This document shows positions 1 through 6,478 of a DNA stretch of 9,494 nt, piece by piece. The DNA comes from Bacilli bacterium. GTDB lineage: Bacteria > Bacillota_I > Bacilli_A > RF39 > UBA660. Every line of letters begins with the position of its first letter. The stretch's first letter is position 1. The DNA lies in assembly GCA_017470045.1 (NCBI GenBank), contig JAFUFG010000181.1, forward strand, positions 1 through 9,494, written 5' to 3'. Below the pieces are notes generated by a model that made no database searches, had not been told where the DNA came from, and saw nothing but the letters and a program-made list of their open reading frames with translations. The position numbers were made by a program, and so were the translations under genes.

Positions 1-672
1 AAAGGACTAAATCTAAGTATTCAAGTACTTGATGGAATTCTCTGCCATAACGGAGAAATGTTATCTCCTGTATATAAACCAATGGAAAAAACGAAAGAAG
101 AAGTATTAAGAGAATACGAAGAAGCATATACTAACTTAAATGCTTCTAAAAAATATTCTCCAATGACTTTAGAAGGATGCGTCGTAAGAATTAGTGACAT
201 TATCGGCTATATCGGAAGAGATATTGAAGATGCTATTCGTTTAGGTGCTATCCAAAGAGAAGAATTACCAAAAGAAATTACAGAAGTAATTGGTTCTACG
301 AATAAAGAAATCGTTAATACCATTATTACAGATATTATAAAGAATAGTATGAATAAGCCATACATCATTATGAGTGAAGAAATTTATAAAGCCATTCATT
401 CACTGAAGGCTTTTAACTATAAACACATTTATGCAAAAGCATATACCAAAGAAGAAAGAGAATATTATCGAGAAGGCATGAACTTAATCTATAACAAGTA
501 TAAAGAAGATATTAAGAATCATAATATCGATAGTAAAATCTACAAAGTATTCCTAGATGGACAAAGTAAAGAGTATTTAGAGAATACAAAGGACGAAAGA
601 AAAGTAATTGACTATATCGCAGGAATGACAGATGATTTCTTCCTAAATGAAGTCGCTACTTGCAAAAAATAA
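1..672 (+). CDS. HD-superfamily phosphohydrolase, dGTPase-like (C-terminal part, 5' truncated)
   Basis: The frame is open from base 1, so the gene begins before the window and the ATG at 58 is internal; 223 codons are visible. Conserved stretches are CHNGE (visible residues 15-19) and RISDIIGYIGRDIEDAIRLG (62-81). The second resembles the helix that supplies the last metal-binding Asp (D66 here) in dGTPase/dNTP triphosphohydrolases, which hydrolyse dNTPs to deoxynucleosides and triphosphate. The N-terminal H..HD metal motif must lie upstream and is not visible, so catalytic competence cannot be judged. The remaining 140 residues are charged and helical, with no membrane segment, fitting a cytoplasmic enzyme. 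It ends in TAA with no terminator hairpin, and the next promoter starts within its last codons. Other HD-domain enzymes are possible; substrate is inference. Confidence 0.75.
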   Translation, partial: KGLNLSIQVLDGILCHNGEMLSPVYKPMEKTKEEVLREYEEAYTNLNASKKYSPMTLEGCVVRISDIIGYIGRDIEDAIRLGAIQREELPKEITEVIGSTNKEIVNTIITDIIKNSMNKPYIIMSEEIYKAIHSLKAFNYKHIYAKAYTKEEREYYREGMNLIYNKYKEDIKNHNIDSKIYKVFLDGQSKEYLENTKDERKVIDYIAGMTDDFFLNEVATCKK

Positions 673-688
673 GAAAATGTGATAAACT
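660..688 (+). promoter_or_regulatory. Promoter for the 727 gene (extended -10)
   Basis: TTGCAA (660-665) is followed by a 17-base spacer and TAAACT (683-688), with TG at 680-681 giving an extended -10. The -35 overlaps the end of the HD-phosphohydrolase gene. The same layout (TTGNAA, 17 bases, TGATAWACT) occurs before greA at 1386-1414, which raises confidence in both. Confidence 0.65.
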
Positions 689-709
689 CTATTTCTTGCC
701 GAAATAGAG
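687..709 (+). promoter_or_regulatory. Perfect 9-bp inverted repeat at the promoter of the 727 gene
   Basis: CTCTATTTC (687-695) and GAAATAGAG (701-709) are exact reverse complements around the 5-base loop TTGCC. No T-run follows, so it is not a terminator. It overlaps the last two bases of the -10 and covers the expected transcription start near 695. Only part of it would be in the mRNA, which makes a DNA operator more likely than an RNA hairpin. It ends just before the AGGAGG ribosome site at 713-718. Confidence 0.5.
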
Positions 710-726
710 GGTAGGAGGAATATACA

Positions 727-1383
727 ATGCAAGATTACACAAAGAAATTCGACGAAAAGAAAACTTACATTAAAAAAATAGAAAAGGCAAAAAGAAATGG
801 AGAAGAATTCTACAAAGTAAAATTTGCAGATGGAACAACATTTTATAAAGTAAGTACAGATAAAGAAAGTTTAAAACAATTAATGGATGTTCAAGAACAA
901 CAAGCATCCCTTGGAATTGAAAGAGAAAAAGAAATTGAAAAGAAAAATAATGGTTATATATTAAAGACAATTGCATGTGCTGCTATTACTGGATTTATCG
1001 GTGGAACAACAGCTGCTGGAATTTATCCATTCCACATGAATGGACCAGAAGTTGGAATTGGTTTAGGTACGATTGCTTTAGGTGCCGCTGCATACTCATT
1101 CTTTAAATTCGTAGAAACAAGAAAACAATTAAAAGAAATTAAAAAGATTGCATATCGTAATCAAAATGAAAAAGATTTAAAAGAATTTAAAAATTATGAG
1201 AATGCCTTAACTGGTTTATCAAGAGGAAAAAAGAAATATTTCGAAGAGACTGAATATCCATATTCTATTGTAAATACGAATTATTTTACAAAAAAAGATT
1301 TACAACAAATCATGGATAATATCGATCGTGAAAAGACATATAAATTCAAATATGTGAACACAGAGAAGTCTAATAAACAATAG
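727..1383 (+). CDS. Small two-helix membrane protein of unknown function
   Basis: I do not recognise a family. The start is well set: AGGAGG at 713-718 lies eight bases before the ATG. The 218-residue product begins with a Lys/Glu-rich cytoplasmic-looking stretch (1-75). Two hydrophobic, Gly/Ala-rich segments follow at about 77-97 and 108-127, joined by a short loop with Pro and Gly. A long charged tail (130-218) is probably helical. The likely layout is a hairpin in the membrane with both charged ends in the cytoplasm. Residues 28-41 (FYKVKFADGTTFYK) look like a small beta-hairpin. It stands alone between a promoter and the greA promoter and ends in TAG. No signal peptide or catalytic motif is visible. 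Confidence 0.85.
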   Translation: MQDYTKKFDEKKTYIKKIEKAKRNGEEFYKVKFADGTTFYKVSTDKESLKQLMDVQEQQASLGIEREKEIEKKNNGYILKTIACAAITGFIGGTTAAGIYPFHMNGPEVGIGLGTIALGAAAYSFFKFVETRKQLKEIKKIAYRNQNEKDLKEFKNYENALTGLSRGKKKYFEETEYPYSIVNTNYFTKKDLQQIMDNIDREKTYKFKYVNTEKSNKQ

Positions 1384-1385
1384 AC

Positions 1386-1414
1386 TTGAAAAAAGAAAAA
1401 AAATGTGATATACT
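1386..1414 (+). promoter_or_regulatory. Promoter for greA (extended -10)
   Basis: TTGAAA (1386-1391), a 17-base spacer and TATACT (1409-1414), with TG at 1406-1407 one base before the -10. This is close to the consensus for the housekeeping sigma factor. It would start greA transcription near 1421, leaving a leader of about 60 bases. Confidence 0.75.
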
Positions 1415-1422
1415 TTTGCAAG

Positions 1423-1440
1423 TTGAGCCGAAGGGGTCAA
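1423..1440 (+). promoter_or_regulatory. Imperfect hairpin in the greA leader
   Basis: TTGA (1423-1426) pairs with TCAA (1437-1440) and CC (1428-1429) with GG (1434-1435), around a GAAG loop and one G-G mismatch. It would lie at the very 5' end of the mRNA. The core GCCGAA also occurs in the loop of the inverted repeat before the 727 gene. Weak; it may be chance. Confidence 0.25.
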
Positions 1441-1469
1441 TGAAAAAAGAGTAAAAAATAAATTATTAT

Positions 1470-1477
1470 AGAGGTGA
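1470..1477 (+). promoter_or_regulatory. Ribosome binding site of greA that decides the start
   Basis: AGAGGTGA lies five bases before the ATG at 1483. A GTG at 1474-1476 in the same frame is part of this Shine-Dalgarno sequence itself and has no site of its own upstream, so the ATG is the start. Confidence 0.8.
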
Positions 1478-1482
1478 TAATT

Positions 1483-1956
1483 ATGGGAAATAAAAATACA
1501 GTATATTTAACTCAAGAAGGGTTAGAAGATTTAAAGAAAGAGCTTGATAATTTAATCAATGTAAGACGTCCTGAAAATATTATTGCTATTAAAGAAGCAA
1601 GAGCATTAGGAGACTTATCAGAAAATGCAGAATATGATGCAGCTCGTAATGAACAAGCTCAAATCGAAGGAAGAATTAAACAATTAGAAAAAATGTTAGA
1701 AAATGTTTCTATCATTAGTGAAGTTTCAAAAGATAAAGTAGGTATTGGTAATACCGTATCAATTAAATACGTAGATGAAGACGATGAAGTAGAAGAATAC
1801 AAAATCGTTGGTTCTCAAGAAGCAGATCCATTTGAAAGTAGAATTTCAAATGAAAGTCCAATTGCTCAAGCTTTATTCGACCACAAAGTTGGAGATATCG
1901 TAACAGTTGAGAGTCCAAATGGATCATACGAAGTAGAAATCGTAGAAATCAAATAA
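1483..1956 (+). CDS. greA: Transcription elongation factor GreA
   Basis: The 157-residue product has the usual GreA length (about 158). GreA binds the secondary channel of RNA polymerase and makes it cleave the 3' end of backtracked transcripts so that elongation resumes. Residues 1-75 form the N-terminal coiled coil, with the signature GDLSENAEYDAA at 43-54. D44 and E47 match the two acidic residues at the coiled-coil tip that position the catalytic magnesium. Residues about 80-157 are the FKBP-like domain, including SPIAQALFDHKVGD (125-138). The gene is monocistronic: its own promoter lies upstream and an intrinsic terminator overlaps its stop codon. Nothing odd is seen. Confidence 0.97.
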   Translation: MGNKNTVYLTQEGLEDLKKELDNLINVRRPENIIAIKEARALGDLSENAEYDAARNEQAQIEGRIKQLEKMLENVSIISEVSKDKVGIGNTVSIKYVDEDDEVEEYKIVGSQEADPFESRISNESPIAQALFDHKVGDIVTVESPNGSYEVEIVEIK

Positions 1957-1985
1957 GATAATTAGAAATAATTATCTTTTTTTTT
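1955..1985 (+). terminator. Intrinsic terminator of greA
   Basis: AAGATAATTA (1955-1964) pairs fully with TAATTATCTT (1969-1978) around a GAAA loop, and the T-run continues to 1985. The stem begins in the TAA stop codon. Confidence 0.9.
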
Positions 1986-2005
1986 GCAAAAAAATAATGT
2001 ATACT
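1977..2005 (+). promoter_or_regulatory. Probable promoter for the 517-residue membrane protein gene
   Basis: A good -10, TATACT (2000-2005), sits after the greA terminator, with TG directly before it. The -35 place at 17 bases is only the T-run of the terminator, so the -35 is poor. A TTGCAA at 1984-1989 is only ten bases away from the -10, too near to serve. The start would be near 2012. Confidence 0.45.
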
Positions 2006-2038
2006 TAAATAGAATAGAAAGATAGGGGTGCATAATAT

Positions 2039-3592
2039 ATGATTATCAGAAAGCCTTATGCCTTTTTAATTAAAAACTTTAAAAAAATTCATATATTATT
2101 ACTAGTGTTAGCAATATATGTATATGCAAAAACAAATCAAACATATGCATTTGTAAGGGAGTTTTTCCAAACAAATACCTATGACTCTTCCATAGAGCCA
2201 ATTTCTAAGTATATTAACGTATTTGGAATAGTCTCAATATTATTCTTAATCATAGTAAGTGCAATCATTATTCGACTACTAAGAAGAAAAGATAAGCCAT
2301 GGAAGTTATATTTAATACCGGTAATTCAATATGTTATTATTTTCTTTGCAATGATGATAATTCGTAGTTACTTTAATAGCTATACTGGAATTCAAACCAC
2401 AACTCCAATTCGTATGTGGAGAGATATGTTATTAGTATCTCAATTATCTCAATTCGCAACCTTTATTGTTTACTTAATGCGAATCTTTGGTGTTGATCTT
2501 AAGAAGTTTAATTTTAAAATAGATGAAGAGTACCTAGAATTAGAGTCTCGTGATAGAGAAGAATTAGAAATCAACATTAACGTAGATAAAGAAGCGTTTA
2601 AAAGAACTTATCGAAAGTTTATGCGTAATTTAAACTATGTTTACCAAGAACATCGATTAATAAGTAATATTATTATTTCTATCGTTTTAATCATCATTGC
2701 AGGAAACTCAGTGATGTATATTATGAATCATCGATCTTTTAAAGAAGGTTCAAATTTCAATATCAATGGATATGAAGTAAAAGTACATAATAGTTATTAC
2801 ACAGATAAATCATACAATGGAACAGTAATATCTAAAACAAGTAGCTTTGTTATAGTAGATTTAACAATAAAAAATACAGCCTCTAAGACAAGAGACTTAG
2901 ATCTAAATTTATATCATGTTATGAATGGAGTAAGTAACTATACAACTACAGATAAAGTATATGGAACAGAATTTAAAGATTTAGGAAAAACCTATGATAG
3001 TGTAAAACTTCGTTCTGGGGAAAGTGTTCGTATGATCATGGTATATAAAGTAGATAATAAGCTAAAGAAAAATAGATTCGTTCTTTATTATCAAGAATTT
3101 GATACAAATAAAAAGTTCTTAAGAAAGATTAAATTAAAAATAAAGGACTACTCAAAGTTAGTTGATCGAGGAACAAAAGAAATGGGAGAAGATATGTCTT
3201 TCATTATCAAAGATGAAGAAGAAAACATTGCTTTTGATGACTATGATATCTTACAGGAAACAGATTATATCTATAATTTATGTACTTCAATAAATTGTAG
3301 TAATGGAAGAGGAACCTATCGTGCTCCGGACGGATATCGAGTTGTAAGATTAACTTTCTCTTCTGATACTTTTGAAGGAAGAGATTTAAGAGATTTCGCA
3401 ACAGAATATGGTAAAGTTACTTATTATGATCGTGAAGGAAAGAAAAAAACAATAAAATTGGAATGCCCAATCTCAAGAGTATATTACGGTAAATATTTAT
3501 ATGTAAAAGTTCCATACGAAATAATGGAATCACAATCATTACAATTTGACTTTATTATAAGAAATCAAAAATATGTCTATAAAATATTTTAA
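2039..3592 (+). CDS. Polytopic membrane protein with large extracytoplasmic DUF4352-like domain
   Basis: The start is supported by AGGGGTG at 2024-2030, eight bases before the ATG. The 517-residue product has about five hydrophobic segments: 17-30, 61-80, 90-109, 129-150 and 208-229. An acidic/basic loop (160-205) separates the last two. The part after 230 is soluble and beta-rich. Residues about 238-356 (starting NINGYEVKVHNSYY, with SSFVIVDLTIKNTA at 268-281) have the look of DUF4352-type Ig-like domains of Gram-positive surface proteins. Residues 400-517 look like a second beta domain with three cysteines (415, 420, 476). This suggests a membrane anchor carrying sensor or scaffold domains outside the cell. 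It has its own promoter and precedes the CpaB-like gene by 41 bases. Function is unknown; the domain call is by eye. Confidence 0.85.
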   Translation: MIIRKPYAFLIKNFKKIHILLLVLAIYVYAKTNQTYAFVREFFQTNTYDSSIEPISKYINVFGIVSILFLIIVSAIIIRLLRRKDKPWKLYLIPVIQYVIIFFAMMIIRSYFNSYTGIQTTTPIRMWRDMLLVSQLSQFATFIVYLMRIFGVDLKKFNFKIDEEYLELESRDREELEININVDKEAFKRTYRKFMRNLNYVYQEHRLISNIIISIVLIIIAGNSVMYIMNHRSFKEGSNFNINGYEVKVHNSYYTDKSYNGTVISKTSSFVIVDLTIKNTASKTRDLDLNLYHVMNGVSNYTTTDKVYGTEFKDLGKTYDSVKLRSGESVRMIMVYKVDNKLKKNRFVLYYQEFDTNKKFLRKIKLKIKDYSKLVDRGTKEMGEDMSFIIKDEEENIAFDDYDILQETDYIYNLCTSINCSNGRGTYRAPDGYRVVRLTFSSDTFEGRDLRDFATEYGKVTYYDREGKKKTIKLECPISRVYYGKYLYVKVPYEIMESQSLQFDFIIRNQKYVYKIF

Positions 3593-3600
3593 AATTAAGA

Positions 3601-3606
3601 TATAAT
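3601..3606 (+). promoter_or_regulatory. Perfect -10 hexamer before the cpaB-like gene
   Basis: TATAAT matches the consensus exactly, but no convincing -35 is found 16-18 bases upstream. It lies in the 41-base gap between the 517-residue membrane protein gene and the cpaB-like gene. The latter may be read from here, from upstream, or both. Confidence 0.4.
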
Positions 3607-3633
3607 AGAAAATATAGTAGGGAGATCGTAAAT

Positions 3634-4413
3634 ATGAAAAAATTAATCTCAGGAAAAAACTTTATGACAATATTAGCGTTGGCAACCTTAATTGGTATTT
3701 TAATTATTTTCTACTCTCGTAGAGTAAATGATGCTATTAATCCGACAACAGTACCATACGCTAAGAAACAAATTGCATCTGGAACACCTATTACCAATGC
3801 AATGGTAGGAACGATGCAAGTTCCACCATCAATGCTTACAGAAGACACTATTAAAAATATGTCAGAAGTAGTAGGAAAATATTCAAATGCAGATACGATT
3901 ATTCCAAAGGGTAGCTTATTCTATCATCGAAATGTTGTAGAAAAAGAAGAGTTACCTCAAAACATTATCTTAGATTATCCAGAAGGATATGTATTATTTA
4001 ATCTACCAGTAAGTACAGCTTCTACTTATGGAAATTCAATATATCCAGGAAATTATATTGATATTTATATGAAGGCAAGAGCAGTAGACTTAGAAGGTAC
4101 TACAAAAGGAAATAAAAAGGTAATCTTCGGTAAGTTTGTAGAGAATGTTGAAGTAATCGCAGTTAAAGATAGTTCTGGACAACCTGTATTTCAAGATTTA
4201 GAAGAAGGAAGAACTCCAGCTATGATTATTTTTGCAGTACCAGAAGATACTTATGTCTTATTAAAGAAAATTGAATATTTAAGAACTTTTGAATCAGCAT
4301 TAATACCAGTTCCAACAAACGAAAGTTTAAAAAATGAACCTGGTGCTCAAAAGCTAAGCAATAAACAATTAGAGGACTGGGTTAACAAAGTTACAGTATG
4401 GGATAAAGAATAA
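3634..4413 (+). CDS. cpaB: SAF-domain pilus assembly protein, CpaB/RcpC-like
   Basis: The 259-residue product has one N-terminal membrane segment (about 11-27). A SAF domain follows at about 39-103, with the family pattern IASGTPITNAMVGTMQVPP (47-65) and PKGSLFYHRNVV (91-102). The C-terminal RcpC/CpaB-like region (about 110-225) includes VLFNLPVS (120-127) and AVPEDTYVLLKKIEYL (201-216), the usual AxPEEA..L-type helix. CpaB proteins are anchored in the envelope of Flp/Tad pilus systems and work in pilus assembly; this is family knowledge. GGGAGA at 3620-3625 precedes the ATG. The usual Tad partners are not next to it; a sortase operon follows after a terminator. A SAF protein serving another surface system is the alternative. 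Confidence 0.78.
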   Translation: MKKLISGKNFMTILALATLIGILIIFYSRRVNDAINPTTVPYAKKQIASGTPITNAMVGTMQVPPSMLTEDTIKNMSEVVGKYSNADTIIPKGSLFYHRNVVEKEELPQNIILDYPEGYVLFNLPVSTASTYGNSIYPGNYIDIYMKARAVDLEGTTKGNKKVIFGKFVENVEVIAVKDSSGQPVFQDLEEGRTPAMIIFAVPEDTYVLLKKIEYLRTFESALIPVPTNESLKNEPGAQKLSNKQLEDWVNKVTVWDKE

Positions 4414-4435
4414 AGACTTGAATAAAGTCTTTTTT
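4412..4435 (+). terminator. Intrinsic terminator after the cpaB-like gene
   Basis: AAAGACTT (4412-4419) pairs fully with AAGTCTTT (4425-4432) around the loop GAATA, with T's continuing to 4435. The stem starts within the TAA stop codon. It separates the cpaB-like gene from the sortase operon. Confidence 0.9.
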
Positions 4436-4465
4436 CCATTTTTATAAAAAAGAGCCGTTGGTTTC

Positions 4466-4482
4466 ATTGACTTTTAGTCAAT
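4466..4482 (+). promoter_or_regulatory. Operator-like inverted repeat over the -35
   Basis: ATTGACTTTTAGTCAAT is a perfect 7-bp inverted repeat around TTT. One arm is the -35 itself, and the whole element fills the -35 and the first part of the spacer. This fits a dimeric repressor site; the regulator is unknown. Confidence 0.5.
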
Positions 4483-4494
4483 CTATGATAAAAT
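4467..4494 (+). promoter_or_regulatory. Promoter of the surface protein-sortase operon
   Basis: TTGACT (4467-4472), a 16-base spacer and TAAAAT (4489-4494), with an extended TG at 4486-4487. The start would be near 4501, leaving a leader of about 55 bases. Two inverted repeats overlie this promoter, so it is probably regulated. Confidence 0.7.
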
Positions 4495-4508
4495 TATCTA
4501 TAGATAAT
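4493..4508 (+). promoter_or_regulatory. 16-bp perfect palindrome over the transcription start
   Basis: ATTATCTATAGATAAT is fully self-complementary with no loop. It begins in the last two bases of the -10 and is centred on the expected start. Its sequence differs from the inverted repeat at 4466-4482, so two different regulators may act here. As only half would be transcribed, a DNA site is more likely than an RNA hairpin. Confidence 0.5.
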
Positions 4509-4542
4509 AGAAAAAATAGGGTAGTATGGTTCAGTATAGGAT

Positions 4543-4549
4543 GAGAGGG
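4543..4549 (+). promoter_or_regulatory. Ribosome binding site that decides the start at 4557
   Basis: GAGAGGG lies seven bases before the ATG at 4557. No comparable site precedes the downstream in-frame starts at 4692 (TTG) or 4698 (ATG). This is the main evidence that translation begins ahead of the amber codon. Confidence 0.75.
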
Positions 4550-4556
4550 TAAGATT

Positions 4557-6470
4557 ATGGAAGAGAATAATAATGTTGAACAATTAGAATAGAATACACC
4601 AGTAGTAGAGAATAATAATATTCCGGTACAACAACCAGAACCACCAAAAGAAGAAAGAGCCCTAAGTGAAGATAAAAATGTAAATAGAAGATTGAAAATG
4701 GGATTTTCTGCATTCTTCGTAATCTTTATTTTATGGGTATTCTTTTTATCTCCGTACTTAACATTCCGAAGCAATGAAACAAAATTCACGAAGGCTGGAA
4801 AAAAGTATTTTGAAACAAACACAAGAGAGCTACCAACAGGAGAAAGAGTAGCAGAAGTAAGTTTACAAAAACTTTATGAAAGTGGATATGTTGGAGAAGA
4901 TTATTACATTCCATATACATTGTTCACGAAAAAAACTTGCAATGTAACAGACAGCTGGGTAAAAGTGAAAAAAGTAAATGGAGAATACAAGTATTACACT
5001 TACTTAAAATGTGGAATTCTATCATCAACAATAGATCACAAGGGACCAAAAATAAAATTAAACGATAAAGAAGAAATGGTAGTTGCTTTAGATGAAGAAT
5101 TTAAAGACCCAGGAGTAAAAAGTGTAAGAGATAACCAAGATGGTAAAATCGATACGAAAGAAGTAGTAGTAAAAGGTTCTGTAGATACAACAAAAATAGG
5201 AACTTACAAATTATCATATATCGTATTCGATAGTATGAAAAATAGAACAGAAGTAACTAGAACAGTAAAAGTAGTTCAAATGTTGAAAAATACCATTAAG
5301 AAGGCTACGAAAACAGGAGTCTATACAGGTGGAAAACCAAAGAACTATATTTACTTTTCAGGAATGGTATTCCGAATTGTAGATTTAGATGGAAATAATG
5401 TAAGAATAGTAGCAGAGAAAGATATAGCCAATGTTAACCACGATGGAATTGAAGATTGGTTAAAATACTATTATGATCACATTACAAAAGAATCAAAAAA
5501 ATATATTGTAAAAAATAAATATTGCCAAATGACATTAAAAGCATCTGATACAAATACAACAGAATGTAGTAGTTACACAAAGAAAAGAGAAGTATTTATA
5601 CCTTCAATAGTAGATGTAAATAAAGCAAGTGAAGATATATTTGATAATTACATGAAAACAAAAACAATGTCATGGCTTGCAGATAAAGAAAGTGCAAGTA
5701 AGAGTTATTTAACTAGAGATATTTTCTACAATGATGCATTAGGACAAAATTTCCTATCCTTTGATGATAAGTATAACTTTGGAGTTAGACCAATGCTAAC
5801 AATAAAAGGTGATATTATGATACAAGGAGGAGATGGTTCAAAGAATAATCCATATAACATTGGAGATTTCGAATATGCAAAACCAGATGATAAAGTATCT
5901 AGTAGACAAAGTGGAGAATACGTATTAATTGATAGTACACTATGGAGAATTACCGATGGACAACAAGATGGAACTACAAAAGTAATTTATGAAGAAAGCT
6001 TACATCAATTCGCAGATTATCTAATTGTTAATTATGGAGAAGAAAAAGATCAATTATACAATCCAAAGAATAAAGATAATATAGGATATAAGATTAATAA
6101 CTTATCAAGTAAATATATTCCAATGAAGTATTTTGTAAAACATGAAATAGAAGTACCAGTATATAAGAAAGATGCAAAATATGGACAAGAGATAAAAGTT
6201 AATAAATATCAAGCAAAAGTAGCAGCACCAAATATGTATGAGATGTTTACAGCTGCTTCATTAGCACATTTTGGAAGATCTTATTGGACAATAAATTCTT
6301 CTCAAAATGCCAATCTAAAATATGGAGTATCTGATATTGGTGTAGTAATGTATGGAGAAATGAGTCCATATATCACATTCGGAGTAAGACCAGTAGCTTT
6401 CTTACATAAAGATTGTGTAATAGTAAGTGGAAAAGGAACCGCATCAGATCCTTATAAAATAGATAAGTAG
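4557..6470 (+). CDS. Membrane-anchored surface protein: pilin-like segment, Ig-like domain, two similar modules; in-frame TAG at codon 12
   Basis: Read from the ATG at 4557 the frame has 637 codons, broken only by TAG at codon 12. The N-terminus is a Glu/Pro/Asn-rich cytoplasmic-looking tail (1-45) before one hydrophobic anchor (about 49-67), with the rest outside the cell. Residues about 80-155 resemble the outer part of Gram-positive pilin-like proteins, with a likely disulphide pair C128/C152. Residues about 161-241 match DUF5011-type Ig-like domains (DHKGPKIKLN start, DPGVKSVRDNQDGK core). Two related modules follow (about 255-437 and 453-637), each opening with an FRIV/WRIT strand and closing with FGVRP...NPY/DPY. 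They resemble DUF6273-like domains. No LPXTG-type C-terminal sorting signal is present. Without readthrough, only a restart at 4692 or 4698 would give the 592- or 590-residue remainder. It leads the sortase operon, eight bases before the sortase gene. Confidence 0.75.
4562..4619 (+). repeat. 13-bp direct repeats flanking the amber codon
   Basis: AGAGAATAATAAT occurs at 4562-4574 and again at 4607-4619, 45 bases apart, which is 15 codons in the same frame. Both copies encode ENNN. Loss of one repeat and the sequence between by slippage or recombination would delete the TAG and leave an open frame. Confidence 0.8.
4590..4592 (+). other. In-frame amber (TAG) codon, codon 12 of the surface protein gene
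   Basis: The codon follows GAA CAA TTA GAA and precedes AAT ACA CCA. Coding character continues unbroken after it (Val/Glu/Asn/Pro/Gln-rich tail, then the membrane anchor), so the frame is intact apart from this codon. A single base change could create it from a Gln (CAG), Glu (GAG) or Lys (AAG) codon. TAG also ends the genes at 1383 and 6470, so general amber reassignment is not indicated. Confidence 0.85.
5319..6467 (+). repeat. Two tandem diverged protein modules in the surface protein
   Basis: The modules are encoded at about 5319-5867 and 5913-6467. Each ends in the same pattern: FGVRP, about eight residues, D, two residues, I, then a Gly-rich NPY/DPY and a final I. FGVRP is encoded at 5778 and at 6378, exactly 600 bases apart. 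DNA identity is low, so the duplication is old. Confidence 0.7.
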
Positions 6471-6478
6471 GTGAGAAA

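Noticed and set aside
1474..1956. greA starting at GTG 1474
   Set aside because: That GTG is part of the Shine-Dalgarno sequence AGAGGTGA; the ATG at 1483 has the right spacing and gives the usual GreA length.
4692..4760. Type IV prepilin peptidase site at KMG/FSAFF
   Set aside because: The residue five after the glycine is not Glu and the usual FTLIE-type pattern is absent, so the segment is read as a plain membrane anchor.
4478..4822. 114-residue reading frame on the minus strand
   Set aside because: It lies opposite the operon promoter and the start of the surface protein gene, has no ribosome site or family look, and its composition is that of an antisense shadow.
4825..4842. LPTG sequence (RELPTGERV) in the surface protein as a sortase signal
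   Set aside because: It lacks the X of LPXTG, lies near the N-terminus soon after the anchor, and has no hydrophobic tail and positive end after it.
4692..6470. Surface protein gene starting at TTG 4692 as the natural start
   Set aside because: There is no good ribosome site before 4692, while a strong one precedes the ATG at 4557 in the same frame. The intervening codons encode a plausible cytoplasmic tail. Kept only as a possible restart.
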